Part shown: positions 8,224 through 16,739 of the stretch, in pieces | Position numbering within the stretch: position 1 is the stretch's first letter | Layout: each line of letters starts with the position of its first letter | Assembly: GCA_016190445.1 (NCBI GenBank) | Contig: JACPQL010000041.1 | Location: 1 to 64,000, forward strand | Direction of reading: 5' to 3' | From: Chloroflexota bacterium | GTDB taxonomy: Bacteria; Chloroflexota; Dehalococcoidia; Lucifugimonadales; JACPQL01 | Length of the DNA: 64,000 nt | Position numbers and translations under genes: made by a program | Notes under the pieces: generated by a model | What the model was told of the DNA's origin: nothing | The model's database searches: none | The model's input: the letters and a program-made list of their open reading frames with translations, nothing else

Positions 8224-9627
8224 TTGCCACCACGGGTTGTCACGGTAGACATTGACAGCACGACTGTAAGGATGCTCCAGTTGCAGGGCAACCGGGTGGA
8301 GCGATGGGCCTCCGCGCCCCTGGACGAGGGCATGGTGGAGAATGGGACTATCCTCAATCCCAGCCTTCTGGGGGAGCGGATCAGGCAACTGAGGAGGACC
8401 AGCGACATCACGGGCACGGAGGTGGTGGCCAGCGTCAACGGGCTGTTCTCCGTGGCCAGGACCCTGAACGTCCCGCACGTGTCCCAACAGGAGCTATTGC
8501 AGAAGCTGCCCGAGTACGCTCCGGAGACCGGGGGTAGACAGGACCTCCGGCTGCTCTGGCAGACGCTCCACGCCGATACTACAAGCCACCATGTGCTGGC
8601 CATGTGGGCCAATGACGGGCAGGTGTCCTCCCAGTTGGGCGCCCTGCGGGCCGCGGGGCTGGCGCCCACTGTCCTGGAGTTCAAGACCATGGCACTGTAC
8701 CGGACGGTGGACCGGAAGCAGGCCATCATCGTCAATATGGAGCCCACCAGCCTGGACCTGGTGCTGGTGGTGGGTGGCCTTCCCCAGGTCATGCGGACCG
8801 TCGGTCTGCCGCAGGCGTCTTCACCGGATGAGCTGGCCAACCTGGTGGCCCAGGCCATCGAGCACACTGTGGCCTATCATAACGCCCGTCAGACCGAAGA
8901 GTTGCCTCCGGTCCGAATACCCCTCTTCCTGGTGGGGCCGATGGCCGACTCGCCCTCTGTGCGCCAGCAGGTACAGGAGCGGGTGGAGTACCCGCTGGAG
9001 AGCTTCGCTCCCGACCTGGAGTTCCCGGCGCACCTGCCCGCGGGCCAGTACGCCGTCAATCTTGGGCTGGCCATGAGGTACGTGGCGCGGCCTCGGGAGG
9101 AGGGTGGGGAAGACCGACCCCCCGTGCACATCAACCTGGTGCCGCGAGTGGTCTCTCCCTGGCAGATCACCCCTCAGCGGGCAGGCATGTTGGCGGCAAT
9201 GGTCGCGGGGCTGGTGGTGGCCTTCTTCCTGTTCCAGCTCAACTCCGGCGCCGCCGAGGAGGTAGCCACCCTGCGACGTAGCGCTGGTGACGTCCGGCGG
9301 CAGATCAGCCTGCGGCAGGCGGAGATTACCCGCATGACCCAGCTTGAGGCCGGTATCAGGGACTTCCAGGCGCTCACTGCGCCCCGTGGGAGGGTCACAG
9401 AGGCGGTGGAGTACATCCAGAGCACGCTCATCCGCGGGGTCCGCCTGAACTCGGTCTCAGTGAAGGGCAATGTGGCGGAGTTCAGTGCCAGCGCGGAGAG
9501 GGTGGAGCAGGCCATGGCCTACGTGGAGGCGCTTCGTGCCACCGGCCGCTTCGGGAAAGTTCCCTACTCGACTCCCTCCACGGAGATACACACGACGCTT
9601 GATCTGGGCGCGCCACAAAGCAAGTAG
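8224..9627 (+). CDS. Type IV pilus assembly protein, PilM-PilN-like fusion
   Basis: 467 residues. Residues 1 to about 305 resemble PilM, the actin-fold cytoplasmic protein of type IV pilus machines: TVDIDSTTVRMLQL at the N terminus and NMEPTSLDLVLVVGG near 172 match its two phosphate-loop regions. A single membrane helix follows at about 320-340, then a coiled coil and a small domain (VEYIQSTLIRGVRLNSVSVKG) resembling PilN. In most bacteria these are separate genes, with the PilN N-terminal tail binding PilM; here they are one chain. The start is TTG after AAGGAG. The pilin gene lies 470 bp downstream on the other strand. Other pilus genes are not in the window. Confidence 0.75.
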   Translation: MPPRVVTVDIDSTTVRMLQLQGNRVERWASAPLDEGMVENGTILNPSLLGERIRQLRRTSDITGTEVVASVNGLFSVARTLNVPHVSQQELLQKLPEYAPETGGRQDLRLLWQTLHADTTSHHVLAMWANDGQVSSQLGALRAAGLAPTVLEFKTMALYRTVDRKQAIIVNMEPTSLDLVLVVGGLPQVMRTVGLPQASSPDELANLVAQAIEHTVAYHNARQTEELPPVRIPLFLVGPMADSPSVRQQVQERVEYPLESFAPDLEFPAHLPAGQYAVNLGLAMRYVARPREEGGEDRPPVHINLVPRVVSPWQITPQRAGMLAAMVAGLVVAFFLFQLNSGAAEEVATLRRSAGDVRRQISLRQAEITRMTQLEAGIRDFQALTAPRGRVTEAVEYIQSTLIRGVRLNSVSVKGNVAEFSASAERVEQAMAYVEALRATGRFGKVPYSTPSTEIHTTLDLGAPQSK

Positions 9628-9693
9628 CCCTGTGCCTTGTCTCTGAAATGCGCCCATTACAGAGCCTTGAACGGTGAGCTAAACATATGCGCT

Positions 9694-9788
9694 GTCATTC
9701 TGAGGAGTCCTTCCGGGGAAGGACGACGAAGAATCTGGGGCGAGGCTGTCCCCAATCCCGCCAGATTCTTCGCTTCGCTCAGAATGAC
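9694..9788 (+). repeat. MITE-like 95-bp element with 11-bp terminal inverted repeats
   Basis: GTCATTCTGAG at 9694-9704 is repeated exactly inverted as CTCAGAATGAC at 9778-9788. An inner pair AAGAATCT/AGATTCTT lies between. It codes for nothing. A half copy recurs near 63350. The rest of the 9628-10037 gap holds short GC-rich repeats only. Confidence 0.7.
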
Positions 9789-10037
9789 ACCCATCAATCC
9801 CGGCTGACCGCTGGAAACGTTTACATGGCTATGCATGACTCAGTAATTGTCTTTGCAAGCCCCCCGATGGCATCGGGCACCACAGAGGATGATAGCGACT
9901 AATTGTACCCCTTCCCCCTCCAGGGGGAGGGTTGGGATGGGGGTGGACCCCCACCTCAATCCTTCCCCGCGGACGGGGGAGGAAGTGGTCAGCCCTGCCA
10001 TGTTCATGACAATGACACCCCCAGGAGCAAAAACAGA

Positions 10038-10061
10038 AGGGCCCCGACTTGTCGGGGCCCT
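10038..10061 (-). terminator. Intrinsic terminator of the pilin gene
   Basis: Stem AGGGCCCCGAC/GTCGGGGCCCT with a 2-nt centre, followed on the minus strand by TCTGTTTTTGC, 33 bp past the pilin stop. Confidence 0.85.
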
Positions 10062-10094
10062 CCCTGCCGGCCAGAGGCTGCCTGCGCTACAGCA

Positions 10095-10592
10095 CTACGG
10101 GTTCTGTTGCGTGCCGGCAGTATTGTACTGGATCACCGTGCCGTTGGCATCCACCGTGTAGCAGTACGTGGTGCTCGCCGACGATAGATAGTTCACAATC
10201 GTCGTGGACGAGGAGGTATCTCCTGTGATGTCGTGGCCGTACAGAAGGTACCCTAGCTTGTCAGGCGACACCCACGTCCCGCCCAGTTGCGTCTGCTTTG
10301 ATGCCAAGGAGGATGTGCTGTCTGGGAAAGCACCCATGTTCTGGGTGCCGGTGGTGCAGGGGGCAGTGTTGGCCGACACCGGGACTGGGATACTTGAGAG
10401 GATGTTGTCCACCATCATGGCGGCGGTGGCGTTCCTCACGTTCTCGTACTCGGTGTTCATGGCCTCGGTGCCTGCCCGGCCCAAGACGCGGCCCAGGTTG
10501 GGGATGATGACCGCGGCAAGGATGCCCAGAATGGCCACCACGATGAGCAGCTCAATCAGGGTGAACCCCTGCTCCCCTCTCTTTCTTAACAT
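10095..10592 (-). CDS. Type IV prepilin-like protein (major pilin candidate)
   Basis: 165 residues. The class III leader MLRKRGEQG is cleaved before FTLIELLIVVAILGILAAVIIP, the classic N-methylated hydrophobic helix with Glu5. The C-terminal globular part is rich in Ser, Thr and Gly and has two Cys, in APCTTG and YCYTVD, that could form the pilin disulfide loop. The ATG at 10592 follows AGGAGGT; the 25 codons before it in the track ORF are spurious. It is transcribed alone, bounded by a strong terminator and by tandem palindromes upstream, which suggests dedicated control. It could be a major pilin or an abundant pseudopilin; isolation from minor pilins favours a major structural role. Confidence 0.9.
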   Translation of the reverse strand: MLRKRGEQGFTLIELLIVVAILGILAAVIIPNLGRVLGRAGTEAMNTEYENVRNATAAMMVDNILSSIPVPVSANTAPCTTGTQNMGAFPDSTSSLASKQTQLGGTWVSPDKLGYLLYGHDITGDTSSSTTIVNYLSSASTTYCYTVDANGTVIQYNTAGTQQNP

Positions 10593-10662
10593 AGTAGTCC
10601 CACCTCCTAAACGAGACTTGTGCCCGTAGCCTCCCACTGTAGGGTGACGTGTGGGGGCTTGC

Positions 10663-10702
10663 ATCACCCAAACGGGTGATTCTCCCTCACCCGACTGGGT
10701 GA
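10663..10702 (-). promoter_or_regulatory. Tandem palindromic operator-like sites upstream of pilin
   Basis: ATCACCC-AAAC-GGGTGAT (10663-10680) and TCACCC-GACT-GGGTGA (10687-10702) are two inverted repeats of one type, with centres 23 bp apart, 70-110 bp upstream of the pilin ATG. The spacing of about two helical turns suits two dimers of one regulator. The nearby NarL-type response regulator is a candidate binder (inference). Confidence 0.55.
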
Positions 10703-10741
10703 TTCGGACGGATTGCGGGCCGCGCCGCCTTCGGGTGGCAC

Positions 10742-10842
10742 CTAGTGTGGTGTCTCGTATATGACCTTACAACGGGCGACCTCACGATGCGCTGGCGGCG
10801 AAGCCGATTGATTGTCAATCTGTTTGAGAGACACTACACTAG
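10742..10842 (+). repeat. MITE-like 101-bp element with 15-bp terminal inverted repeats
   Basis: CTAGTGTGGTGTCTC at the left end matches the inverted right end GAGACACTACACTAG in 14 of 15 positions. The end motif recurs at 5709, 16733, 23950 and 24119. No coding capacity. From here to 10922 there is only a CCACCCTAC-type repeat and a CCGGCGGAAGCCGG hairpin. Confidence 0.65.
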
Positions 10843-10922
10843 TAGGGTGGGTGTAGCGCAGCGGAACCCACCCTACGGCTTTCCTGGATACCGGCGGAAG
10901 CCGGTATGACATTGACAGGATA

Positions 10923-12155
10923 CTACCGCCGGTCCAGGTACACCTGGCCGTCCTTCATCACCAGCCGGACGCTCTTCCCGCGCTCCAGGGTGCTGATGTC
11001 CTTCAGCGGGTCGCCCTCCACCAGTACAAGGTCAGCCTTCTTCCCCGGCGCCACGGTCCCGATGTCGGCCTCCAGGCCAAGGCACTGGGCCGCATGGCCG
11101 GTGGCCGCCACTATCGCCTGGGCCGGGGTCATGCCACTGCCGACAAGGCAGGTCAGCTCCTGGGCGTTGTTGCCGTGCACCCATCCCCCCGCGTCGGTGC
11201 CCGCCACCACCTTCACTCCCGCCCGCAGGGCCAGGCGCAGGCTCTCCACATGGTGGCGCCTCAGGTCTGCGGCACGCTCCCTGCCATGGGGCGTCCCCCT
11301 CTCGCCGTGATAGATATAGACGCTGAACGTGGGGACGAAGAATATGCTCTTCCTTGCCATCATGTCCAGGAGGTCGGGGTCCTCGTCCATGTATGACCCG
11401 TGCTCGATGGAGTCCACCCCTGCCTCTATGGCCGCTCGAAGCCCAGGCCCACCCAGGGCATGGCACATCGCTCTTCTTCCCAGGCCGTGGGCCTCGTCCA
11501 CCAGCGCCTCGATCTCCTCACGGCTGATAAGCATGTCTTTTGGGCCGAACCCGCGCCTGGAGGCGGCCCCCCCGGTGACGGCGAACTTGATGACGTCGGC
11601 GCCGGCCCGGACCATCTCGCGCACCTTGAGGCGCATGCCCTCCGGCCCGTTGGCCACACCTGAAGGCAGGCTAGGGTCCGGGGGCACTGGGCTGCCGTGG
11701 CCGGAAGGGCTTACAGTGTCCCCGATCCCACCTGTAGGCGAGATGATGCTCAGCGAGACGTGGAGCCGGGGCCCGGGGACCAGTCCCTCCTGCACCGCCT
11801 GCTTGAACCCGGCATCCAACCCGCCGGCATCCCGGACCGCTGTGTAGCCCGTCTCCAGGGTCTGCCCCAGGACGGCGGCGATTCGCATATGCCGCAGGCT
11901 GCGTGGCTCAGTCACGCCCCACCGGCTGGCAAACTCGTACCCGAAGAAGGCCAGATGGTCGTGGCAGTCTATGAGGCCGGGGAGAAGGGTCATGCCCGAG
12001 GCATCTATCACCTCGGCGCCGGGAGGCCACGACTCGCCAGGGCTGGCGGCGGGCCCGGCCGCCTGGACACGGTCGCCTGCAACCACGACGATAGCGTTCT
12101 GGACGGGGGGACGGCCTGTGCCGTCTACCAGAGTAGCGCCCTTGAACACCTTCAT
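10923..12155 (-). CDS. Metal-dependent amidohydrolase family protein
   Basis: 410 residues of the amidohydrolase superfamily, imidazolonepropionase/prolidase-like branch. The N-terminal beta-sandwich (KVFKGATLVDGTG) leads to PGLIDCHDHL (about residue 60), whose His-x-His binds metal. Further likely ligands are MCHALG (about 236), SIEHGSYMD (about 255) and AGTDAGGWVHG (about 325, catalytic Asp). The C-terminal APGKKADLVLVEGDPL is typical. It hydrolyses a cyclic amide or peptide-like C-N bond; the substrate cannot be assigned. The ATG follows GGGAGG with 7-bp spacing. It is separated from its neighbours by repeat DNA and probably is monocistronic. Confidence 0.9.
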   Translation of the reverse strand: MKVFKGATLVDGTGRPPVQNAIVVVAGDRVQAAGPAASPGESWPPGAEVIDASGMTLLPGLIDCHDHLAFFGYEFASRWGVTEPRSLRHMRIAAVLGQTLETGYTAVRDAGGLDAGFKQAVQEGLVPGPRLHVSLSIISPTGGIGDTVSPSGHGSPVPPDPSLPSGVANGPEGMRLKVREMVRAGADVIKFAVTGGAASRRGFGPKDMLISREEIEALVDEAHGLGRRAMCHALGGPGLRAAIEAGVDSIEHGSYMDEDPDLLDMMARKSIFFVPTFSVYIYHGERGTPHGRERAADLRRHHVESLRLALRAGVKVVAGTDAGGWVHGNNAQELTCLVGSGMTPAQAIVAATGHAAQCLGLEADIGTVAPGKKADLVLVEGDPLKDISTLERGKSVRLVMKDGQVYLDRR

Positions 12156-12295
12156 GGGCTCAGCCTCCCTGCGGTCTGAGGACGGAGGGACACCCGCACC
12201 CGCTTTTCAGAGTAACTGCTCAAGCTCTCCAGACCGGAGGCTAGCCTCATGCCGTTTTCCGGAAACCAGCAATGACACCCGCTTACAGAAAAGGG

Positions 12296-12475
12296 TGTCA
12301 TAGTCAACCGCTCGTGGTGAGCCTGTCGAACCACGAGCCCTTGCTTCTTTCCTGCTCACCCTTCGACAGGCTCAGGGTGAGCGGGCACATCCCCCCGTGC
12401 ATGGTGAGCCTGTCGAACCACGAGCCCGCCCTTCGGCTGCGCTCAGGGCAAGCGGCAGAAGACCCCGGAATCTGC
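12296..12475 (+). repeat. Cluster of GAGCCTGTCGAA-type repeats
   Basis: Three units around GTGAGCCTGTCGAACCACGAG (12316, 12409) and its complement CCTTCGACAGGCTCAGGGTGAG (12360) lie in the 383-bp gap between the amidohydrolase and the response regulator. Related units occur at 42590 and 47186. No gene is visible in the gap. Confidence 0.7.
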
Positions 12476-12538
12476 CGCCGAGCAAGTTTGTTCCCCGCAT
12501 GTACGACTCAGGACGCTGGGCGGTCCCGAAGCAGACCC

Positions 12539-13207
12539 CTATCGCTCCGGGGGACGGTGGATCCCCACCGATACGGCGTAAGCGGCTGCCTGGCTGCGGT
12601 TGGCCAGGTGGAGCTTGTCCATGATGTTGCGGAGGTGGGTCTTGACCGTGTTTTCGGTGATCACCAGGGTGGTGGCGATCTCGCTATTGGTGGCCCCCCG
12701 GGCTATCAGTTGCAGCACCTCCATCTCACGGGGGCTCACGCCCTCAATGCGCGTTTCAGTCTGGCCCTCAACTACATGAGGCTGGTGGGTGAGGTCGGTG
12801 AGCAGCTTGGTGGCCATGGCGGGGGAGACGATTACGCCCCCCTCAGCGATGTGCCGGACGGCCCGCACCAGCTCCTCGGAGCCTGAGTTCTTCAGGATGT
12901 AGCCGCGGGCGCCGTAACGGATGGCGGCAAAGAGGTCAGCCTCGCTCTCCGAGACGGTGAACACCAGCACCTGGACGCTGGGCAGCTCGGTACGGATGAC
13001 GGACGTGGCCTCCAGACCTCCCATGCCGGGCATCTGGAGGTCCATGATGACCACGTTGGGGAGAAGGGCACGCACCTTCTCCACAGCCTCCACTCCATTG
13101 GTGGCCTGGCCCACCACCTCCAGGCCCTCCTCATCGGAGAGCATCTCCACCACTCCCCTGCGCAGGAGGCCGTGGTCATCCGCCACCAGGACCTTTACGC
13201 GCTCCAC
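12539..13207 (-). CDS. NarL/LuxR-family response regulator
   Basis: 222 residues. The receiver domain has the acidic pair in LVADDHG (about residue 9), phospho-acceptor Asp in VVIMDLQMPG (about 55), then VFTVSES and the Lys of YILKNS. The C-terminal LuxR-type helix-turn-helix is VSPREMEVLQLIARGATNSEIA...ENTVKTHLRNI. The 299-residue track ORF is over-extended: the true start is GTG at 13207, which overlaps the last 13 bases of the kinase gene, so the pair is translationally coupled. It should be phosphorylated by the adjacent kinase and control transcription; the pilin palindromes 2 kb away are a speculative target. Confidence 0.95.
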   Translation of the reverse strand: MERVKVLVADDHGLLRRGVVEMLSDEEGLEVVGQATNGVEAVEKVRALLPNVVIMDLQMPGMGGLEATSVIRTELPSVQVLVFTVSESEADLFAAIRYGARGYILKNSGSEELVRAVRHIAEGGVIVSPAMATKLLTDLTHQPHVVEGQTETRIEGVSPREMEVLQLIARGATNSEIATTLVITENTVKTHLRNIMDKLHLANRSQAAAYAVSVGIHRPPER

Positions 13208-14445
13208 AGCACACCCCCGGCCCTTTCCCTGGGCACAAACACACGCACCTCCGTGCCTTCCCCAGGGGTAGAGTGAATAGAAAGAGTGCCGCCCAGACCC
13301 TCTGCCCGCTCCTTCATGATGGAGAGGCCATGGTGGCCAGTGTCCCCATTCGCGGACTGAGACGATGGTATGAACCCCCGGCCATCGTCCTTGATCCTCA
13401 GCTCGGCCCCGCCGGGGACGCCTATCCATGTGACACACACATTTGTGGCCTGGGCATGCTTGCGGATATTGGAGAGGGCCTCCTGGGCGACGCGCAGGAC
13501 TTGAAGCTCAGCGACAGGAGAGAGCCGCGGGGTAGGCTCTTGGGTCTCCAGCCGGGCCTGAATGTTGTTTCCTGCCTGGAAGTGGTGCAGGTACTCTTCC
13601 AGGGCCTCCTTTAGGGAGAGGGTGCCGACCTCGACGCTCAACTGGTCCAGGGACTCGCGGACGGACTTGTACGTCTCGCTCACCGCCTGGCGCACCTCCA
13701 CCATCCCCTTAGTGGCCTGCGGTACCAGGCCCTGGGCAACCAGCTTGCTCACTGTGTCCGCCTTCATGGAGAGGTAGCTCAGGGCCTGGGCAACCCCGTC
13801 GTGGATCTCCCGCCGCATGCGTCTTCGCTCTTCGACGATGGCGCCCCGTTGAATACGCTGGCTGATGTTCAAGTTGGTGCGGTAGACGGAGGTGGCGACC
13901 AGGAAGCTGGCGATGATGTAGAAGATGAGCCACAGGAGATAGTTGCCCTCCATGATCCAGACGAACTGGTCTGTCCACCGATTGGCAATCCCGTGGGCCA
14001 CAACCAGAGCCGTGGAGCAGAACCCCGCAGCCAGGAGGGCGAGTCTCTCCTCGAAAAGAAGGGCCGCTGTGATCACGGGTATGAAAGAGTAGAGAAGAAA
14101 ACCGCTGGTGAGGCCGCCTGTTAGAAGCAAGGCTATCAGTGCCACCACCAGGTCGCCGCCCAGGACTACGTAGGTAATCAGGTCCCTCTGCCACCAGCGC
14201 AGCGGGCCCAGGCCTTTCACCAGGGTGTAGACCCCCATCGTTGCCAGCAGAAGGTACGTTTGAAGTCCAAGCTCGGTGGCTTCGCCGGGCAGGGCCTGGA
14301 TGAGGACTACCGCCAGGGAGTACGCAAAAAAGCGGTACAGTGACAGAAAAAGATAAATGTCCCTTTCGTACTTCGTCCTCATGGTCGGCTTTACATTAGA
14401 CTCGACCTGAATGCATGTCAAGGTGTCCACGATGGCCACTCCCAT
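13195..14445 (-). CDS. Membrane sensor histidine kinase, HisKA_3/NarX type
   Basis: 416 residues. About five to six hydrophobic helices fill residues 30-190. A HisKA_3 dimerisation domain follows with the phospho-acceptor His in RRMRREIHDGVAQ (about 215), then a HATPase domain with QEALSNIRKHA (N box), IKDDGRGF (G1) and HHGLSIMKERA (G2). No extracellular sensor domain is apparent, so the signal is likely sensed in the membrane. The first ATG has no clear Shine-Dalgarno sequence; an internal ATG at 14382 (MRTKYERD) immediately before the first helix is an alternative start. It overlaps and precedes its response regulator. The signal is unknown. Confidence 0.92.
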   Translation of the reverse strand: MGVAIVDTLTCIQVESNVKPTMRTKYERDIYLFLSLYRFFAYSLAVVLIQALPGEATELGLQTYLLLATMGVYTLVKGLGPLRWWQRDLITYVVLGGDLVVALIALLLTGGLTSGFLLYSFIPVITAALLFEERLALLAAGFCSTALVVAHGIANRWTDQFVWIMEGNYLLWLIFYIIASFLVATSVYRTNLNISQRIQRGAIVEERRRMRREIHDGVAQALSYLSMKADTVSKLVAQGLVPQATKGMVEVRQAVSETYKSVRESLDQLSVEVGTLSLKEALEEYLHHFQAGNNIQARLETQEPTPRLSPVAELQVLRVAQEALSNIRKHAQATNVCVTWIGVPGGAELRIKDDGRGFIPSSQSANGDTGHHGLSIMKERAEGLGGTLSIHSTPGEGTEVRVFVPRERAGGVLWSA

Positions 14446-14493
14446 AACCGGCGAGCATGTTCTTTTGCACCGGAATGGCTTGTAGTAGCATCG

Positions 14494-15573
14494 CTAGCTG
14501 AACTTGAAGATACGCACGGCCACCACCGAGGTCACCACAATCCAGGCGCCCAGGAGACCCAACTCCATGGGGAACTCCCACAGGGGCATGGCGTCCAGGG
14601 CCACCCCCCGCATGGCATCCAGCATGGGCGTGAGGGGCAGATACGTCACCACTGTGGCCAGAAAGCGCGGCAGGTTCTCCGTGGGGAAGAAGACCCCAGA
14701 GAAGAACATCATAGGCACTGTCACCGCGTTGCCCAGCCCGCTGGCGGCGTTGACGTTCTTGGCGATGGTGCCCACGATGAAGCCAAGGTTCAGGAAGATG
14801 ATGTTGCCCAGCAGGACCAGCAGGGCAATGTACAGGTAGTTGCCGTAGATCGTGCCGCCAAAGAGGAATACCCCCGCCGCCAGGATGATGGCCGCCTGGG
14901 CCAGGGAGAGGGCCAGGTGGGCCAGTATTACGGCAGCAAAGAAGGTGCGCACCCGCAGCGGCGTGGCCAGGATGCGTTTCAGTATCTTCTGCTCGCGGTA
15001 CACGGCCATCACCGAGGCCAGGCCGATGACGGAGTATGTCATGACCCCCATGCCCACGAAGCCTGGCAGAAGGAAGTCAAAGTAGCTCAGGTGGCGGGCC
15101 GAAACCCCTCTGGCGTCCAGCTTCAGAAGCGGGTCAACCTTCACCAACTCCATGTTGGCCTTGTCCAGAAAGCGCTGCACCACACCGATGACCACCGCCG
15201 AGGTGGGAGTACCCTCGTCATAGATGAAGTTGACGGCGACGGGAGAGTTGGCCGCCACCGACCTGGCGAGCCCCTCAGGCAGGATGAGCAGGTACCGGAG
15301 GGTTCCCTCTCTCAGTTCATCACGGGCCTTCTCCTCGTCCGGGTGCTCATACACATTAAACGTCTCGATCTGACTCAGGCTGCGTACCAACTCGCGGGAG
15401 AGGTCATCCTGGGAGCGGTCAATGATTGCGATGGTGGTGGTGGGTGGCTCATCCAGTCTGAACAGGCCGAAGACCACCACGAAGATGAGAGGGAAGAACA
15501 GTGCCCAGAAGAGGGCCTGTCGGTTGCGGAATATCATCTTCAGGTTGGCCAGCACCAGTGTTCCCAGCAGCAT
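14494..15573 (-). CDS. ABC-2 type transporter permease
   Basis: 359 residues with the ABC-2 layout: an N-terminal helix at about 15-40 (RNRQALFWALFFPLIFVVVFG), a soluble extracytoplasmic domain at about 45-165, and five helices to the C terminus containing YREQKILKRILATPLRVRTFF and MMFFSGVFFP. With the ATPase 19 bp upstream on the same strand it forms an exporter of the DrrAB/NodIJ/YhfI class, moving drugs, lipids or glycoconjugates. The histidine kinase lies 48 bp downstream, so all four genes may form one operon in which the two-component pair senses the exported compound or envelope stress. Specificity is unknown. Confidence 0.92.
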   Translation of the reverse strand: MLLGTLVLANLKMIFRNRQALFWALFFPLIFVVVFGLFRLDEPPTTTIAIIDRSQDDLSRELVRSLSQIETFNVYEHPDEEKARDELREGTLRYLLILPEGLARSVAANSPVAVNFIYDEGTPTSAVVIGVVQRFLDKANMELVKVDPLLKLDARGVSARHLSYFDFLLPGFVGMGVMTYSVIGLASVMAVYREQKILKRILATPLRVRTFFAAVILAHLALSLAQAAIILAAGVFLFGGTIYGNYLYIALLVLLGNIIFLNLGFIVGTIAKNVNAASGLGNAVTVPMMFFSGVFFPTENLPRFLATVVTYLPLTPMLDAMRGVALDAMPLWEFPMELGLLGAWIVVTSVVAVRIFKFS

Positions 15574-15591
15574 CAGCGTGCCCTCCCCTGG

Positions 15592-16512
15592 CTACTCCCT
15601 CAATGCCCGGCCGGTGAGGGAGAGAAAAACGTCCTCCAGGTTGGCAGGCACAACCTCCAGGTGGGCCAGTCGCACCCCGGCTTGGCTGGCCCAGCCGAGC
15701 AGCGCAGGTAGCGTCCGGGCGGCGTCTGATGAGCGTAGAAGGAAGGTGCCATCCTCCTGGTGACGCACTCCCACCACACAGTCCAGCGCCTCAAGCCTGC
15801 CATCGTGGGCCTTACCATCAACAAGTGCCTTGATCTCATAGGGCGCGGGCAGGGCGCGAATGAGGTTGGTGGGCGTGTCCAGGGCCACCACCTTGCCCCG
15901 GTCCATTATGGCGACCCGGTTGCAGAGGAACTGGGCCTCCTCCATGTAGTGAGTGGTCAACACCACAGTGCGCCCCTCCTGGTGGATGCTCTGGATGAAC
16001 TCCCACAGGTGGCGCCGCGCCTGGGGGTCCAGGCCGGTGGTGGGCTCGTCCAGAAAGACCACCTCCGGAGCATTGACCAAGGTGGCGGCTATGGTGAAGC
16101 GCTGTTTCTGACCGCCAGACAGCTTTCCCACGGTGGTATTGGCCTTCTCCTTCAGGTCCACCTTGGTCAGCAGTTCGTCGGCGCTCACATACTTCCCATA
16201 GAAGCGGCCAAAAAGCTGGAGGATCTCTTTCAGTGTCAGGTAATCGAAATAGGCCGATGCCTGAAGCTGGACGCCGATGCGCTCCTTGACTCTATCGGGC
16301 TCTCGCTGGGTGTCCATGCCAAGGACCAGGGTCCTGCCGGCAGAGGGCTTCAGCAGGCCCTCAATGCACTCCATGATTGTGGTCTTCCCGGCACCGTTGG
16401 GCCCCAGGATGCCAAAGACCTCTCCCTTGCGAACGGAAAAAGAGACGCCGTCCACTGCGGTGACGGCGCCGAAGTGTTTGCCCAACGCTTCGACTACAAT
16501 GACCTCTTCCAT
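15592..16512 (-). CDS. ABC transporter ATP-binding protein (DrrA/NodI type)
   Basis: 306 residues. Walker A GPNGAGKTT (about 38), Q-loop region GVQLQASAYF, signature LSGGQKQR (about 132), Walker B VVFLDEPTTGLD (about 154) and H-loop TTHYMEEA (about 188) are all intact. The C-terminal 90-residue extension is usual for DrrA-type ATPases of ABC-2 exporters. It should power the permease encoded immediately downstream. No near-consensus promoter is visible before the ATG; repeat DNA begins about 50 bp upstream. Confidence 0.95.
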   Translation of the reverse strand: MEEVIVVEALGKHFGAVTAVDGVSFSVRKGEVFGILGPNGAGKTTIMECIEGLLKPSAGRTLVLGMDTQREPDRVKERIGVQLQASAYFDYLTLKEILQLFGRFYGKYVSADELLTKVDLKEKANTTVGKLSGGQKQRFTIAATLVNAPEVVFLDEPTTGLDPQARRHLWEFIQSIHQEGRTVVLTTHYMEEAQFLCNRVAIMDRGKVVALDTPTNLIRALPAPYEIKALVDGKAHDGRLEALDCVVGVRHQEDGTFLLRSSDAARTLPALLGWASQAGVRLAHLEVVPANLEDVFLSLTGRALRE

Positions 16513-16563
16513 GGCGTCAGCGGTCTCCGTTCCCCTCTCCAGTCCTGAAATGCGCGTACGAGA

Positions 16564-16739
16564 TTGTCATTGCGAGGAGTCCCGACTTGTCGGGGCAACG
16601 AAGTCCCAATTCCTCCGATTCCATCGAGAGTCCCCGACGGGGTCGGGACATCGGGAGAGGGAGGCCCCCGCCGCCAGATTGCCACGCCCCGATTGCATCG
16701 GGGCTCGCAACGACATTGTGGCAAACTTCGGGCACCACA
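16564..16739 (+). repeat. GTCATTGCGAG-type dispersed repeat
   Basis: Begins TTGTCATTGCGAGGAG and ends CTCGCAACGACATTG, an imperfect terminal inverted repeat. Inside are CCCGACTTGTCGGGG and CCCCGACGGGGTCGGG palindromes. A related piece lies near 5743. It lies downstream of the 59-residue membrane protein and is non-coding. Confidence 0.65.
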
